Positions 1-13,949 of a stretch of DNA of 64,000 nucleotides are shown piece by piece. The notes below the pieces were generated by a model, which was not told the origin of the DNA, made no database searches, and saw only the letters and a program-made list of their open reading frames with translations. The stretch is from NCBI GenBank assembly GCA_018398575.1, contig JAGTXZ010000024.1, positions 806,001 to 870,000 of the forward strand, given 5' to 3'. Position numbers and translations under genes: made by a program. Numbering within the stretch: position 1 is the first letter of the stretch; each line of letters opens with the position of its first letter. Origin of the DNA: Ampelomyces quisqualis (taxonomy: Eukaryota > Ascomycota > Dothideomycetes > Pleosporales > Phaeosphaeriaceae).

Positions 1-2700
1 GAGATAAAGCTATAGAATGTAAATTTAAAACTTAGTTAAATAGGTAAGTTATATAAAACCTATATAGAAACCTAAGAGGAACGTAAAAGACACTATAGCT
101 CTATAGCATTAGCTAGATAGAACGCAAGCTAAAAACTAGGATAACAGTAGTATACTTAAGAAGCCTTTAGAAGAGAAGCTCTAATAGACAGCCTAAACTG
201 CCTATAAGAGTAGATAGAGAACAGAAAAGAGAGAAGAGAGTTAAGTAAGAGCTATAAGAAAAACTAGAAGGATATCCTACAACTATTACAATTCTAGCTT
301 AAGCCTAGGCTCTAGACGTTAAAAGACCTAAGGTACTAATGTAACTTCTTTAAATAAACCTACACTAAGACTCTAAGAGTAGAGTCTAGACTAGAATAAG
401 ACTCTATTATTAAGATATTTCTTAGAAAAGGTCTAGGTAAAGAAAAGCTAAAGAACTAGGTAGACAACTATTACTACTGTAGTTCTAGGCTTAACTTAAG
501 AAAGAAGAAATCTAGAAGCTATAAAAATTAGTTATATATAGAAAGGCAATCTATTATAAAATAAACTACTAGAAGAAAAAAAGTAGTAGGTTAGCTACTA
601 CTGTAACAATTCTACTAGAAGTTAGAACGTAACTTTAGCTTAGATAAAGAGTAAGATAGGTAGTTAGCTAAGGAACGCTAAAACTTAAGAGCTAGACTAA
701 GCTAGATAGTAGAGGACTAGAAGAACAAGACAAGAGAAAAAGTATAATACTAAAAAAACCTTAAAAGAAATTGCAGGAATAGACTTATATGTTTAAGTAA
801 CTAGCAAGAATATAGTAGTATATAGAGAAGAGTTAGTTATAACAAAAAATAGATATTAGTTACTATAGCAAAATATTTCATTACTACAAAAAAGCTACCT
901 TTTATAATACTAAAAACGCGCTACGCTAGAGAATACTTTAAACTAAGGTAGCTATCTTTATAATTAATATTAGCTTAGACTATAGCTTTACGCTTAAGCA
1001 TAAGTATATTACTAGAGGTAACATTAGCATTCTTAAGAGAGTAAGGCTAGATGCTATAAACTTAGAAACTAATTGCGTTAAGGTAGTAGATAACTGCATT
1101 ACTATCTTAGAGAAAAACGTTAACCTAGCTAAGCTAGAAGCCTAAGTTAGCAATCTAGTATATAGCCTTATAGGTCTATAGGAAATGTTACTAGAATACT
1201 ATATAAGGTGTAAGAGAGGTAGAAACTTACATTTTTCTTAACCTAGAGAACAGCATCTATAAGAGTTGTAACACGCTTCTTAAAATAATTCTACTTAGTA
1301 ACAACCTACTAGAAAAGGCTGCAAATATTAACTAGTGTATTAAGTTCTATAACCTTACGCGTAGGCTTCTAGTAGCTAGACTTGTTATTACTACGCAACT
1401 TTACTTAGGTAGCCTATAACTTCTTAACAAAACTAGAGCGCAGACTAGCTATATAATGCCTAGTTAATAACTTCTTAAGCTTAGAGTTAATAGCTAGCAC
1501 GTTACAAAGCAAAATAACTGCAATCTTAAGGACGTCTAGCACCTAAAAAGAAATAAGAATAAGTGTAAGTAAATTAAGAATACTAGCATAACTTATAGGC
1601 CTATAGGTAATATACTTAACCTTATAGCTAGTACAGGTTAACTCTGCAAGAGTAATCTTACACTTATACTCTTTACTCTTAAGCTATAGAATTACGTAAG
1701 CTAGATAGTACAACAGGTTAAGCGCGCTCTTAAAAATAATATTAGAAGGCTCCTATTACTATAAGTAACAAGGTTAGACACTATAAGATAGGTTAGACTT
1801 ACTATAGTAGAACTCTTAGTGTAAGTACGCTTCTTACACAAGGCGTATAAGAATATTAGTATTACTAAGAATAATAAGGTAAAGTAGAGAATACGCTAGT
1901 ACGCTACAAGAGGTAAAGTATAAGTTATAGTATATAGTGCTATTCTAAAAGAGAGTTAAGGATATAGAACTATTATTCTAAGTAGAGTTATTTTTATTTT
2001 TATGCAATACCTGCCTTACTTACGCTAGCGCTAGAGTAAGAGAATATTATAATAGGCTAATACTTAGAAAATCTCTTAGTTACGTAAAAACCTTAGGTTC
2101 TAGAACAGAAGGGCCTAGTACCTTTTGCGCTAGAGCACTACAAAAGGTCAAGAGCCTAGAACTAAATACTGCTTTAGACTAGAACCTAAATACTACTCTA
2201 GACCAGAACTTTTAGAGTCTAGATAGCTACTATAAAATCTCTAGGACCTAGTATTAGCTATAGGTATCGAATTCACAACCTTTATACTTTAGTAACTACT
2301 CTAAGAGTTAGCCTTCTTATATTAGTAACTCTTTACAAAGTAGTAACCTTAGTTCTAGGGCTCTAGGCTATTACTCTTCTTTAGTTTATTTAGATAAGCT
2401 CTAATTACTATTTAGGTAGCCTACAAAAGTAATGCAAAGATAATATAGAATAACTTAATAGCACATTAAGTTATTAACGCCTTAAATACCCTAATAGACA
2501 GAAAGCTCTACTACTATTAACGCCTAAAGAGTTAATAATAGAAGCTAACGCTAATATAAGTAGTGCGCTAGAAAACTAGGCTAAACGCCTATTAGAAGGG
2601 CCTACTAGGCGCAAAAGTATAGGCTACGATAACTTAATATTAAGCGCTCTTTAGATACTAGCAGAGTTACTTAACTAAGTATATTTTCTATTATATATAA
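1..2700. other. RIP-mutated AT-rich repeat DNA, no identified gene
   Basis: This stretch has the TpA-rich, TpG/CpA-poor composition of the transposons that follow. A plus-strand frame at about 963-1240 reads through roughly 90 codons and is interrupted only by TAG/TAA of the kind RIP makes from CAG/CAA. Its product would contain a piece reading SILKRVRLDAINLETNCVKV, which I do not recognise. A Lys/Arg-rich plus frame lies at about 430-750. No 5' LTR of the downstream Gypsy could be found here. The region is probably the left end of that element or of an older one beneath it. Confidence 0.4.
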
Positions 2701-2736
2701 CGTAGTTACTGTTATACTTAGGAGAGAATATACTAT

Positions 2737-3960
2737 TGTTTAATAGGACTAACGTTATAGACTTTCTAGAGCGCTTTAAGAACTTCTTAAAGTACTATAG
2801 CTTTACAGATTAGATAATAATTAACAGGCTAGTTGCCTACTATAGGCTAAGGTAGAGAACTATTATACAGGCGTCTAAAGAGTATACAGAAGCCTAAGAC
2901 AACTACTTATAGAGAGAGCTTTGTAATAGCTTCTAACAACGCTTTCAAAATAATAATAAAGATTAACAAAAGGAATATGTAAAGTACTTTAAACACTAGC
3001 TAAGTTAGTGCTAAATAAGATTAGACCTAAAGACTAAAGACTACCTACAGAACGTTTAAATCTGCAGCAAAAGGTGTATTAAAGCAGGCACTATTAATAG
3101 GAACTATTATAGCTACTACTTTGTTAAGGGACTACTGCTCTAACACGTAACAAAGATTCTAAAGAAATTTAGCCTAAAAACAGACACCCTAAAGGACTTA
3201 AAGTATAAAAAGATCTTAGACTATCTAGTAAAGTGCCTAGAAGTAGAAGAGGAAGCGTGTATATGAAATCTACTAGAAGCTATAAGAGCCTTTAAACTAG
3301 AGGTAGAGTTTAAAGTAAAACTAGTAGCTAAATAACTATTAGTCCTACCTTAATAAAATAGCTTTAAACTATAAGTTAAGCTAGAAGCAAGCTTTAAACC
3401 TACTACTCTTTAGTTGCTAACAAAAAGCACCTTATCTAGAAACTAGCGCAAGTAAGCTCCTTCTAGCACAGCGCCTATAAAAAACAAAGTAGATAACTCT
3501 ATAGACAAGATGCTATAGCTTAGGCTTAACTAAATAACTATTAAGGAATAGCTATAGAGTATGCAATAAACCTCTTACAAAGCTAAGCTTATAAACAATC
3601 TAGTTATCTACGCTTTAGTATAAAAGCAAACTAAAGAACAATTAGAAGCTTTGCAACTATATATGCCTTAGCTAGCTCTATAGAACTAGAGCTATTAGAA
3701 CTATAGGTAATAGCAACAGGCACAAAGGAATAATAGCTACTAACGTAATAGCTAGAACTATAACTACTTAAACAACAATTAAGGCTACTAGTAGAAACGC
3801 CCTAGTAGAAGACTACTAAGCAGCTTTAGAATAAACTGTTAGGTCTGTAATAAGACTAGTTATTTAGAGCAAGACTACCTAACACTAAGAGGCTTTATTA
3901 CTAAAAGCTAGTGTTTTCTTAACAAACGTAACATACTTTAATAGAAGACGCCTAATAACC
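2737..3960 (+). pseudogene. Gypsy-1 gag (RIP-degraded)
   Basis: A plus-strand frame reads as retrotransposon Gag. The capsid-like part includes DFLERFKNFLKYY and, further on, an alternation of acidic and basic residues. Near 3,836-3,885 a degraded CCHC zinc knuckle follows (C-x2-C-x4-Y-x4-Y, where the Y codons TAT/TAC are what RIP makes from His CAT/CAC and Cys TGT/TGC). Internal stops are almost all TAG/TAA at positions explained by C-to-T or G-to-A changes. Gag would package the element RNA. The original start codon was not resolved. Confidence 0.7.
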
Positions 3961-3999
3961 TTTAGAGCTAAGGTACTAGTCTTAGTAACGCCTAATAGG

Positions 4000-6900
4000 C
4001 AAAGACCATTTTAGCTAAGATTAAAAAGCGCTTTCTAAAACGTAACGTTAACCTACTTAAGGTTAAATCTAAGTTTATAGGTAAACCTAGTCTCTCTATT
4101 CTTATTTAGAATAACGTAGTTTCTATACAGCTAGTACCTAACACCTTAGGAGCGCTATTAGAAGTAAACTATAGTAAGTATTAAAACATATTAGACTGCC
4201 TTACAACTAAATATAAGAAACTTCTTACTAATAGTAGTTTAGTATTAGCTATAGTTATTAGCTAAAACTAAGTAAAGCGTAATAACAATTAGCCTATATA
4301 TAGTTAGGTTTAGGTTTAGAATTAACCTTACAAGCTACCTTAGAAGCTAGTTAATAGGATTCTTTACTTAAAGAGTTATAGAGACAGAGATAACAGCTAC
4401 TTAATAAGTAAGAAGTTAGGGTAAGACTTCTTAGTTTAATTTGCGAGTAATAAGAGATTAGAAGATAAAGAAATTAAAGATATTACCTAAATAACTAAAG
4501 GGCTGTTAAAGCTTACCTATGCAGTAGAGCAAAAGAAAAAAAATCTAAAGAAGTAGTAGCTAGTCTAGAAGTTTAAGGCTAACCCCTAATTAGTTATCTA
4601 GCGTATACTTAACACTCTAGTTCTATTACTACTTAAGACTATTATTAGCAACATGCTTAAGGTTAAGAAGAAACTGTTTTAAGCAAGCTGTACGCTAGCT
4701 AAGTTTAAGAACCTTTTAGTTACTCTTATATGCTACATAACAGTTAAAAGCGCTAATAAAGACTTAGATAGAAACTAACCTACTATAAGAACTAGTGTTA
4801 ACTTACTAACCTAGGGCTTACTTCTAGACTATATACTAGTTAAGGCAGTAAACAGAAAAGTAAGCAAGTACTTTAGTATTAATACTAAACACTAGTTAGA
4901 CCTAGATATTAGCTAGATTAAAAGGCATATCTAACGCAATAAAGATCTAGGCCTTTAGCTTACTACTAACAAGAACTTCTAAAAGCCTACTTACTATTAG
5001 AGAGAGTATAATTAAGCCTTAGGTGTAGAGCACCTTAGGAGAGTGCTTAAAAGTACCTAGTTTCTTAGCCTTATTAACTCTAGCGCAGAGCTTAATACTA
5101 TTAAAAGAGAAATAGTAGAATACGCTATACTTCTAATTATATCTTTACTAAAGAGTATAAAACTTACAAAGATAGTAGTAGTAAATAGGTTAACTTATAG
5201 GTTCTTAGGTATTATATAGAAAGTACCTATTACTATTAAGAGAATTAAAATCTACACTAGCTTCTTTATCCTTAAGAAGTGCACAAACCTAACTATTCTA
5301 GGCAATTTCTTTCTAACAGACGCTTAAGCTAGAATTAAGTACGCAACTAATAGGCTAACCTACTACTAAATCTTTAGTAAGAATAGTAAGTATAGTATAA
5401 GATTTATATACATAAGAGGTAATAAGATTAACACGCTAGGACTCTTCTCTAGGCCTCTAATAAGAAACGTTAGAGAAGTGTAATTGCTAGCATTTTACTC
5501 CTATCTAAATCTCTTACATAGCTAGACTAGAACTATTAATTAGGCTTAACACAGCTTTAAATTAACCCTAATACTCTAAACAATAATTAGCTAGTAATAA
5601 AGTTAGCAACAGAGTAGCTTCAACAGAAATCTTTATTACTAATTATTCTCTTAAAAACATAGTTCTTCTAGTAGCTAGGTATAGGTACTAAAGGCGCAGA
5701 GCCTAATAGATCTATTATTATAAGTAATAGTAATAGAATGTATATACTTGTTAGCAATAGTATAGGCTATTACTCTAAGAATATTAAAGCAAGTGTTATA
5801 AGGCAACGCTTATAGAGTCTTAAGGTTAATATTAGTGCTAAGAGCTTCTAGAAGAAAGAGCTTAGTAAAGCACCTAGCAAGAAAGAGTTACCTGTGAAAG
5901 TAATAACAATTTAGCTAAAGCGTATAACTAATCTATAATTAAATAATATCTTCTTTAATATTAGCACTTTGCATAAGTAAAAAGCTTAAAAGGTCTAGCT
6001 AGTAGATAACTTGGGATAGGTCCTAAGGAATATTAGTAAATACAAAGACTAGAAAGAACGTACGCGCGTTTAACAGATACTAAATAGAAAGAACGCTCTA
6101 TTCTTAAGCTACTTTAAGCTACAATACGCAAAGTTCTCTAGAGGCATAAGACTTATACCTAAACGCTTGTTAAAAATAAAGATCTTCTTAGATTTGCTTC
6201 TATAAGAATAAGCTATGCTAGAGGAGCTACTATACTAATAAGAAGCTGCTCTAGCCTAGAACTTTAGCAAATTAGGACAGGTTTTCTATAAGGTAGTACT
6301 CCTAATTAGAATTAAAGCTGTTCTCTATAAGGCGTAGCAAGCTAATTAGTTCTCTATCTCCTAAAAACTTAAGAAAGTAGTAGTTAAAATAGTACAGAAG
6401 CGTATTAACTAAGAGGCTCTTAAACTATACAGAAGCTAGTACTAAAACCTATAGTTTCTAGTAGCAAAGAAAGACAAATAATATTAGCTTATTAATAATA
6501 TATAGAAGATTAATAAAGTTACAATTTGCAACGCAAACCTACTACCTAATCTAAATAAATTTATAAAAGATTTTGCTAGTTGCGTAATTATAAACTGACT
6601 TAACTTCTTCTTAGAATATAACTAAGTAGAGTTGCATAAGAACGCTTAAGACGTAACAGCGTTCTATATACCTATTAGACTAGTGCGCTAGTGTACGCTG
6701 TCTATAAGTATAACAAATTTAGTTACTAGATTTGTATACGTTATAACTGAAATATACTAAGATTATATTCTAGAACGCTCTAGACTTTACCTAGATAACG
6801 TTTGTATTAAGAGACTAAAGTCCTACTATAATAGAATAAAAATTAAACTAGGTGTTAGGAAATACGTTATAGAGCACCTCTGTAATATAAACACTATGCT

Positions 6901-7275
6901 AGTAGATATTAAGCGCGCAAAAGCTTTAATATTAGGCTTTTAATTAGACTTCTATTATGCGTCTATAATTGTAGTAGGTTATTGTATTAACAGTACTAGC
7001 TGCTATTCTAACTATAAGAAAATCAAGAAAATACGCTCCTAGCTACTCTATAGAAACTAGAATAACATTTAAATATTTATTAGTATATACGTGTATTATA
7101 GAGTATAGATTAAGTATTTTACTATTATTTTATAGCTACTATTCTACCTGCTACACAAAAATGCGCTCTTTAAGTAGTCTTTAGAATAATAAAGCGTAAT
7201 AGATAAATTAAAGCGCGCGCTATACTCTACGCTAGCACTTATGTCTATCTCTTATAATAAACTGTTACTTCTAAT
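4000..7275 (+). pseudogene. Gypsy-1 pol, N-terminal part: protease and reverse transcriptase (RIP-degraded)
   Basis: The protease region is at about 4.85-5.5 kb (for example ILGNFFLTDA near 5,300). The reverse transcriptase runs from about 6,420. It has FLVAKKDK, then KINKVTI and NANLLPNL (the VDYRxLNxVTIxNxYPLP block of Ty3 RT), FASCVII, DVTAFYIP, and YLDNVCIK at about 6,790 at the YxDD position. The frame continues through a connection domain (for example VYYRVQIKYFTII) and stops resembling Gypsy near 7,275, where the Helitron begins. Stops are RIP-type. The enzyme copied the element RNA into cDNA; this copy cannot. Confidence 0.8.
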
Positions 7276-8264
7276 TGTTATATCTATCTACTTATTAACA
7301 GCCTAAGTCTAACTCTCGCGCAGCAGCTCTGCACGACCTGTAATTTTCGCAAAGCAACTATCTATACTGCTACTATAATCCTATCTAATTTTTAAGTCCT
7401 AAATTCTTCTATGTCTTTTGCAAAACAGGTGCAAAGATGTTATTTTCTGTCTATACCTCTTATTTGCTAGACTGCACAGACTAATATTCCTGTATAGTCT
7501 GTATTAGATTATTAATTTACTATTCTCTTTTAGTTTCTATACTTTAAGTATAAGCCTCTTTTTTACGTTCTTACAGTCTATACGTCTAGTTTTTTTCTAC
7601 TATACACCTATAATAACTCTACGTTATGTAAACAATCTTATACCTGCTACGTTTACTTAGGTTAAAAGTTAACTATCTTCTATAGTCTTTTATACAACCT
7701 GTTAGCAGTATTTAGCTTTATTAAGGTTCTATACTAACTATCTAGGCACGTTTTACTAGCCTTATATTTCCTGCACTATAGTTTATGTTCTCTATCTAAC
7801 CTTTAATACACGTTTAATACTAACTAGATTACTTAGATAGGCTGCTACAAACGTATATAGCTAGCTTTCTAAACTATAATTAATTTATAGGCAACACAGC
7901 GCGCTTGTACAGTTTTCTCTGTCTATTAGACTTCTATAGCTGTTACAGCTCTTTTCTTCTCTAATCTCTTACTCTAGCTATTTATATAATCTTTACAGCT
8001 ACGTCTTGTAATTACTTTATTCTCTTCCTATCTACTTACAGTCTGTTTGTCCTCTTTACTACTCTTTCTAACTTTGTTCTAAAACGCCTAACTACTTTTA
8101 CAGGCTAGTTCTACTCTTCTAGTAGTTATACAGGCTCTACCTACTAATATACAGCCTATCTCCTTAGCTATACAGCCTATAACCTTACCTCTATAACTAC
8201 CTGCGCTTCTACTTCTAAATACAGATTACTATAATCTTAGTACTCTATAGTCCTAATGTCTGTA

Positions 8265-11200
8265 TTATAGAGCTATTTACTAGATTATAGAGCGCTAATC
8301 TACTTTATTTATATTAAGTCTATAATACACTCTTTGCTATAATAATAGAAAAGTTACGCTTTCTGTATTCTTATTACTTCTACGCTATCTATTTAGACTT
8401 CTTTATAACGCTACGCTAGATATAAGAGCCTTCTATAAAAATCTATAAGCTTATAATTCTACCTTTGCGTTTATATTAGTAGACTATATAGCTACAAATA
8501 GAGGAGCGCGTAGGCTAGGTATACAGATATTTTAAATCTATAGTGCTCTTTACTATTACAGTAGCCTATTACAAGAGTTAGAGAGTACTTTACTATAGTA
8601 CGCATAGCTGTATTTCTACAATTCCTAGTTTACTACTTCTGTACACTAGCAACAGAATCTGTACCTCTACTTTAATATTCTTTATAGCCTAATAGATATG
8701 CTGCATAATATGCGCAACCTATATATTAAGCTCTACTACACTATATAGAAGCGTTTAGCAGCTATAAGCACTAATACACGCGTTATTCTAACCTCTTGCC
8801 TAACTATTACTATAAAAACTAGTCTAGATTAGTGTTAAGAAAACGCGCCTACTAGTAATAAGCTTAGTTTAGTTATCCTAGATATAGCTACTATAGAAAC
8901 AACCTGCCCTATTATCCTTATAGCCTATAACTTAAGTACGCTTTACTAAATTAATACTCTACACCTATCCTATATGTCTTTATATTACGTATTTATATTT
9001 CTATATAGAGATAAGAGGTAGTACCTAAGAATAAAGCTCTATAATTAAGATAGTGTTTGTTTAAACAACTTGCTTACGCAGTAAATATATTACTAGTATT
9101 ACTTACATTATTAACCTAGCTATATATCTGTCCTATTTATGTATTATAGACTATTCTAGTAGTATATTATTAATATCTAGGCTATTCTTAACTAGAGTTA
9201 GCTGCGTTAGATTTAGGACAATTAGAAAACACTCTGTTTAGAACTATATAGTAGAGTTGCAAACGCTCTTACCTATAAGAATACTACTATATTCTAGTTA
9301 AGCACTGTATTATTCTTCTATTATTCTATATTAGGAGTTTCTAGTTTATAAGCCTTTGCTATTAAAATTCTATAGCTGTTGTTTACTATTACAGATAGGC
9401 TACTTTGTTTATTACCTTTACAGCTAGTCTATACTAGGTTAAAGTAATACGTAAACTGCAACTAGGTTAGACTAGTCTTAATAGACCTAATCTAATTTGT
9501 TGCGCCTTCTATTTAAAGTTGCAAGAGCTTCTTTAGAACGTTAAAAACAAGATATTTAGCCTGCATATTAGCTATATATACACAATTAAATACTAGAAAC
9601 AGAGTTTACTTTATATGTATTTGCTTCTGTTTCTAGCTTCTATAACCTAGGACACCTTTATAATACCTGCTTACATTAACAATTATATATCTACTAAGAT
9701 TTTCTCTTCTAAAACAGATCTGTATAGTATTTTAACAGCTATTATAAAATAATATATACTTTACAGTCCTTACAGCAAGTTTAATCCTAACGCCCTATAT
9801 ATAGTATAACGTCTAGAAAGTCTTCTGCTAATCTATAGCAAGTATTTTTCTATATAGTTTTCTCTAGTTATAGTTGTAAAAGAGAATAAATACCTAACAT
9901 ATATGCGCTGTAATAACAGTTAGACCTTAAGTGTGCAATGTAAAGGCTGTAAAGTCTATCTTAATAATAGATAAGTTATTCTCTATTACCTGTAATTCCT
10001 CCTTAAGTACGCTACCTATATTAACGTTAAAGTTTCTAGAACTATATATACTACAAAATATATTTACAAGTATATTTATAAGAGTATAGACTATATAGTC
10101 TTAAGCGTCTTAGATAACAACAAGGTTAAATAGTACTTAAACAGCTGTTATATTAGTTCTTCTAAGGCTTTCTAGCGCATAATAGAGTATCTAGTCTATA
10201 AAGAGTTTTCTTTAATTGTCTCTCTAGCTGTACACTTGCCTAATTAGCAAAGTATTACTTTTTCTAAGAATACTACACTTATAGAGCTAGTAAACAGGCT
10301 TACCTATGCTAATACTACGTTAATAGCGTTCTTTAAGTTTAACGCTAAAAATATTACATTTTGCAATATACTATATTAGAACTTTTCTAGTTTGCATTTG
10401 TAGTCTACAGCCTGTAAATTATAGTTTATCTAGTAATATAAGTAGGCTATTAGATATATATACTTTTACAGTCTAGTGTAAGGTAAACGCTACTACTTAT
10501 AGTTATTACTTATAGTAGTGCAAGGCCCTATAAGCTTTATAGATCTAAAAACTTTAAATAGAGTTAAGTACTCTACTTTCTAGGCTGCAGCAATTGCAAG
10601 AAGGCTGTTATAGAATAATAAGAACTAGATTACATGCTTTTAAGAGGTAGCTGTTTTTGCTATAGGCTAAGCTTTGCGTTTACTTTTTGTTTCTGCTCTA
10701 TTACACAGTCTACTAACTAATCCTCCTACTATTTAGAACTAGTTTAAAATAGATCTGTATAATAATTTATAGGCAGCTGCTATAGCTCTGCAAGTATCTT
10801 CTATACCTACTACGTATATTAATTACAGTCTATATCTTATTAAAGGCCTACTTGCTAAGAATAGTAAGAGACTTACTAAATATAGCTTGCCTAAGTGTTA
10901 ATACACTTAGGCTAAGTAGTCTAGAAATTAGCTACTTACTACTAAGTTAGCCTATAATTAGAATAAAGAAGATGTTATATTCTAGAACACGCATAGCAGA
11001 CTAAATCTAGATTAGCTTACTGTTTTTATAGCTATAACTTTAGCTGTTACTACTTTTCTATAGACTGCGTATTTCTTTGTATAAGGTCCTGCTAAAACTA
11101 AAAAGACGTATCTCTAGTAGTGTCTTAGCGCGTATTATTAGTTCTAGAGCTATATTATTCTGTGTGTAGCCTCTTCTAAGATTACTACTATTTTGCTGCC

Positions 11201-11720
11201 TAGTAGATAGACTATATACTTCTGTTTCTATATCCCTCTTAAAATACACAAAAGTTTCCTTTGTAGAATATCCTTAAATTCTAATACAAAGAAGCTTTTA
11301 TAGCTTACTACTCTTATTATATAGAATAAGGTGCCTATATAGTACTATTACTACTTTAAAGTAGTAGACTATATACTTTAGAATATTTATAGCTATACAG
11401 ATCTTTTACTAAACTTCTACTTATTATAAGTAGAGATTTTGCGCAGATCTTACCTATTATTTGTAAAAGCTAGTAGCTAGCTGTTGTAAACGCATGTTTG
11501 CAAAAGTCTATTTATATCTAGCCTTTCTTAACTGTTCTACACTTGCGCTAGAATATGCAGGTACTTTCTAGGGCTAAGAACCTGCAATTCGCGTAGTAGA
11601 CGCGTATGTTAGCTATAGCCTAGAGTAATAGACTAGTTAAAATTCTACTCTAGATATAGGTATTTTGTAACAAGGCGCCTTTTCTAGCTTATGTATACCT
11701 GCTTAATATTATTGCAATTA
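8265..11720 (+). pseudogene. Helitron Rep/Hel transposase (RIP-degraded)
   Basis: The frame begins with a Helitron-like N-terminal domain at 8,265-8,620 (AFYKNLRAYNSTFAFI, then IYSALYYY for the usual HGALYHxxGxL). The Rep region includes LHPSYMSLYYVFIFLY near 8,955, ELYSRVANAL near 9,240, and the YxxxK tyrosine region KYIYKYIYK at 10,056-10,082. The two-His metal site is degraded. The helicase part has a Pif1-like P-loop at 11,085-11,108 reading GPAKTKKT, where both P-loop glycines of GPAGTGKT are now lysine codons. LCVASSKITTILLPS and the Walker B and GGDFxQ regions follow at about 11,315-11,460. Rep nicks and joins DNA ends and the helicase unwinds, giving rolling-circle transposition. Several frame changes and many RIP stops show it is dead. 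Confidence 0.85.
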
Positions 11721-12599
11721 TAGATAAGTCTTTGTATTTTAAAAGCTTAGATCCTTTTAGGTAAATTTATAGGCTAGTTCTAGCTTATACTCTGTATAAA
11801 GCTTACCTCTATAGACAGCAAATTACTATTTATTATTTCTAAGATTTAGTTTCTAGTCTATCTGTCTTTTACTATAACTGTAAATAAGTTACAGAGGTAG
11901 TTATTATCTGTTATATGGTATAAATTTACGCTATGCAGTTTTTATATATAAGTAACTCTATATTGCTTTGTTACGCGTTACAACTGTTATAGGTCTTTGT
12001 CTTTTACTTCTAGCGCCTAAGTTACACTTAGATATAGCCTGCACTATCTATAATATTATCTATCTAGAGGTTTTATTATTATAATTACAGAAACCCTTAC
12101 CTTTACCTTCTATTCTGTAGAGAGGCTTTCTGCAATATAGCTGTTTATTACTACTATTATAAGTACTAAGTTACGTAGCTTTTCTTATACGTTGCTTTTA
12201 CTCTTTCTATAGTTCTGTTTATAGACTATAATAGCCCTACTTTTTCTAACCTTTACTTTCTCTCTTACCTTACTACTGCTCTTACCTTTACCTTAGGATT
12301 AGCTGATTAGGTAGTCTATACGCTACTAGCGCTAGGTATATATATTAGCCTCCTCTTCTAGCCTACTCTATTACTCCTCTACTCTCTTTTTTTAGTAAGT
12401 AATCTTAGCTTTTACAGCCTGTATCTTAGGCTGCTTTTTCTATATTTTAGGCTGCTATCTATACTCTTTTACAGCTTGTAATAATTAAATACGAACTGTT
12501 TTGCTAGTAGTAGGCCCTTATAGTTAACTAGCTCTGTAAATCTATCTAGTAACTTCTGTGTAGATTGTTTCTAGTCTGCCTAGGTTATTATAGCTTAGT

Positions 12600-13625
12600 T
12601 AACGTCTCTTTAAGTTTCTGCAGTTCTGCCTATACTAGTTCTAGCCTATATAGAGAGTAAGAAGCAACTGCCTAGTTCTTAAGTTCTACCTAAGAAAGAT
12701 ATTAATAAGAAAAAGTCTTTAGAGTTAGAATCTAACTTAGATAGTCTATAAGAATAGGATCTTACTCTAGCAGAAGTAGAAAAGGTTCTGCAAGGTCTTA
12801 TAGACTAGATTGTCTACAAGAAGTCTAATATAAAGCTATTTAAGTTTAGCTAAAATATACTAGACTAGATTAAGGCCTTATAGTCTAGAGACTTGCTCTA
12901 TAAAGCCTCTGTAGTCTACAATAATACTAATAAGAACCGTAAGAGCTGCCTAGCTAAGAAAACTAACAAGAATTAGGTTTTTGCAGCTGCTTTTACTTCT
13001 AAGTAAATTAAGGCTCTAAAGCACCTAAAGCGCTAGCGTTCTCTAGAAATCTACCCTAGCTGTAATATTAATATAGACTATAAATTCTATATATATCTTT
13101 CTAGTCTATAAAGCTTATAATCTGCAGCCTGTCTTATAAATATTAAGGCCTACCTCTTGCAGATTATAGGTAAAGTGCAGGATAATGTTTGCAATAGTTA
13201 TAGAGCTAGCTATAGTCTGTTTACAGAGTATATTACGCTTAAGAACTTTTGTAAAGATACCTGCGTAAACTACTATTATAGATCTTTTAGAACTTACTAT
13301 TCTTTTTACTATAAGTTCTATTTCTATTTGTTTTTATATTTGCTAATAGTTTACAGCCTAGAACTAGTCTAATAGGCCTTCTAGTAAGTAGAGCAGTTTG
13401 TTCAAGTCTTTTAGCTTATCTAAGCGCACCTGCAAAGACTATATAGTAGCCAAATCTAATTCTAAGTCTTCTAATACAGATGTTGCAGGCTATTTAAAGC
13501 GTCTAAAGCATTCTAAGTAGAGCCGCAAAGACTATAAGAGTAACTCTAAGACTAGTATTAACTTCTTTAACTCTTATTATACAGCCTATAATAACTTTAT
13601 ATAGATATTCTATTTGCCTTTTACA
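12600..13625 (+). pseudogene. Unidentified accessory coding block inside the Helitron
   Basis: Downstream of the helicase a plus-strand frame stays open apart from RIP-type stops over about 12,640-13,110. It encodes a Lys/Glu-rich, probably helical protein (for example LTLAEVEKVLQGLID). A second open stretch at about 13,395-13,625 is rich in Ser/Lys (for example DVAGYLKRLKHSK). I do not recognise the product. Fungal Helitrons often carry extra or captured genes in this position, so this may be captured host sequence. A 71-codon ORF at 13,157-13,372 lies between the two stretches in a Tyr/Phe-rich frame and is probably not genuine. Confidence 0.4.
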
Positions 13626-13949
13626 AGATAAATAAGAGCGTTACAAACCTTTAGGATAATCTTAATGAGCTTACAGACTTTGTTAAGAGTATAGATTAGG
13701 TTACAGGCTATATAGATAGATAAGCAATATAGAAAAGGACTTTACAGTCTATAATAATAATTTACAATTTGTAGTAATACCTAGTCAAGCTCTTTAGAAG
13801 CTACAGAACCTTTTAGTTCTGCTAAATATAAATACAGAATGCTTATTACAAATAATACAGGCCGCAAAACACTTTTGCCTAAGTAATTGTCCTTGCTTAC
13901 TAATTAATAATTAGACTTTTTACTCTTAGCTAATTACCTAGCATTAATA

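Larger units (their letters stand above)
7276..13945 (+). mobile_element. Helitron inserted in the Gypsy-1 RNase H region
   Basis: About 6.67 kb separates the two halves of the Gypsy-1 RNase H reading frame and encodes a Rep/helicase transposase, so it is a rolling-circle Helitron. No target duplication is evident, as expected for Helitrons. The exact ends (5' TC, 3' hairpin plus CTRR) could not be fixed because RIP has altered the sequence. A CCTAG near 13,940 is a possible 3' end. Internal order is a Helitron N-domain, Rep, helicase and then a second coding block, all on the plus strand. Bounds are good to a few tens of bases at best. Confidence 0.7.

Noticed and set aside
40..2600. 5' LTR of Gypsy-1
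   Set aside because: I looked for the TGTTACAGGCGG start and the right-end words of the probable 3' LTR and did not find them.
11058..11249. 63-codon minus-strand ORF
   Set aside because: It is antisense to the Helitron helicase P-loop region, whose plus frame is clearly conserved.
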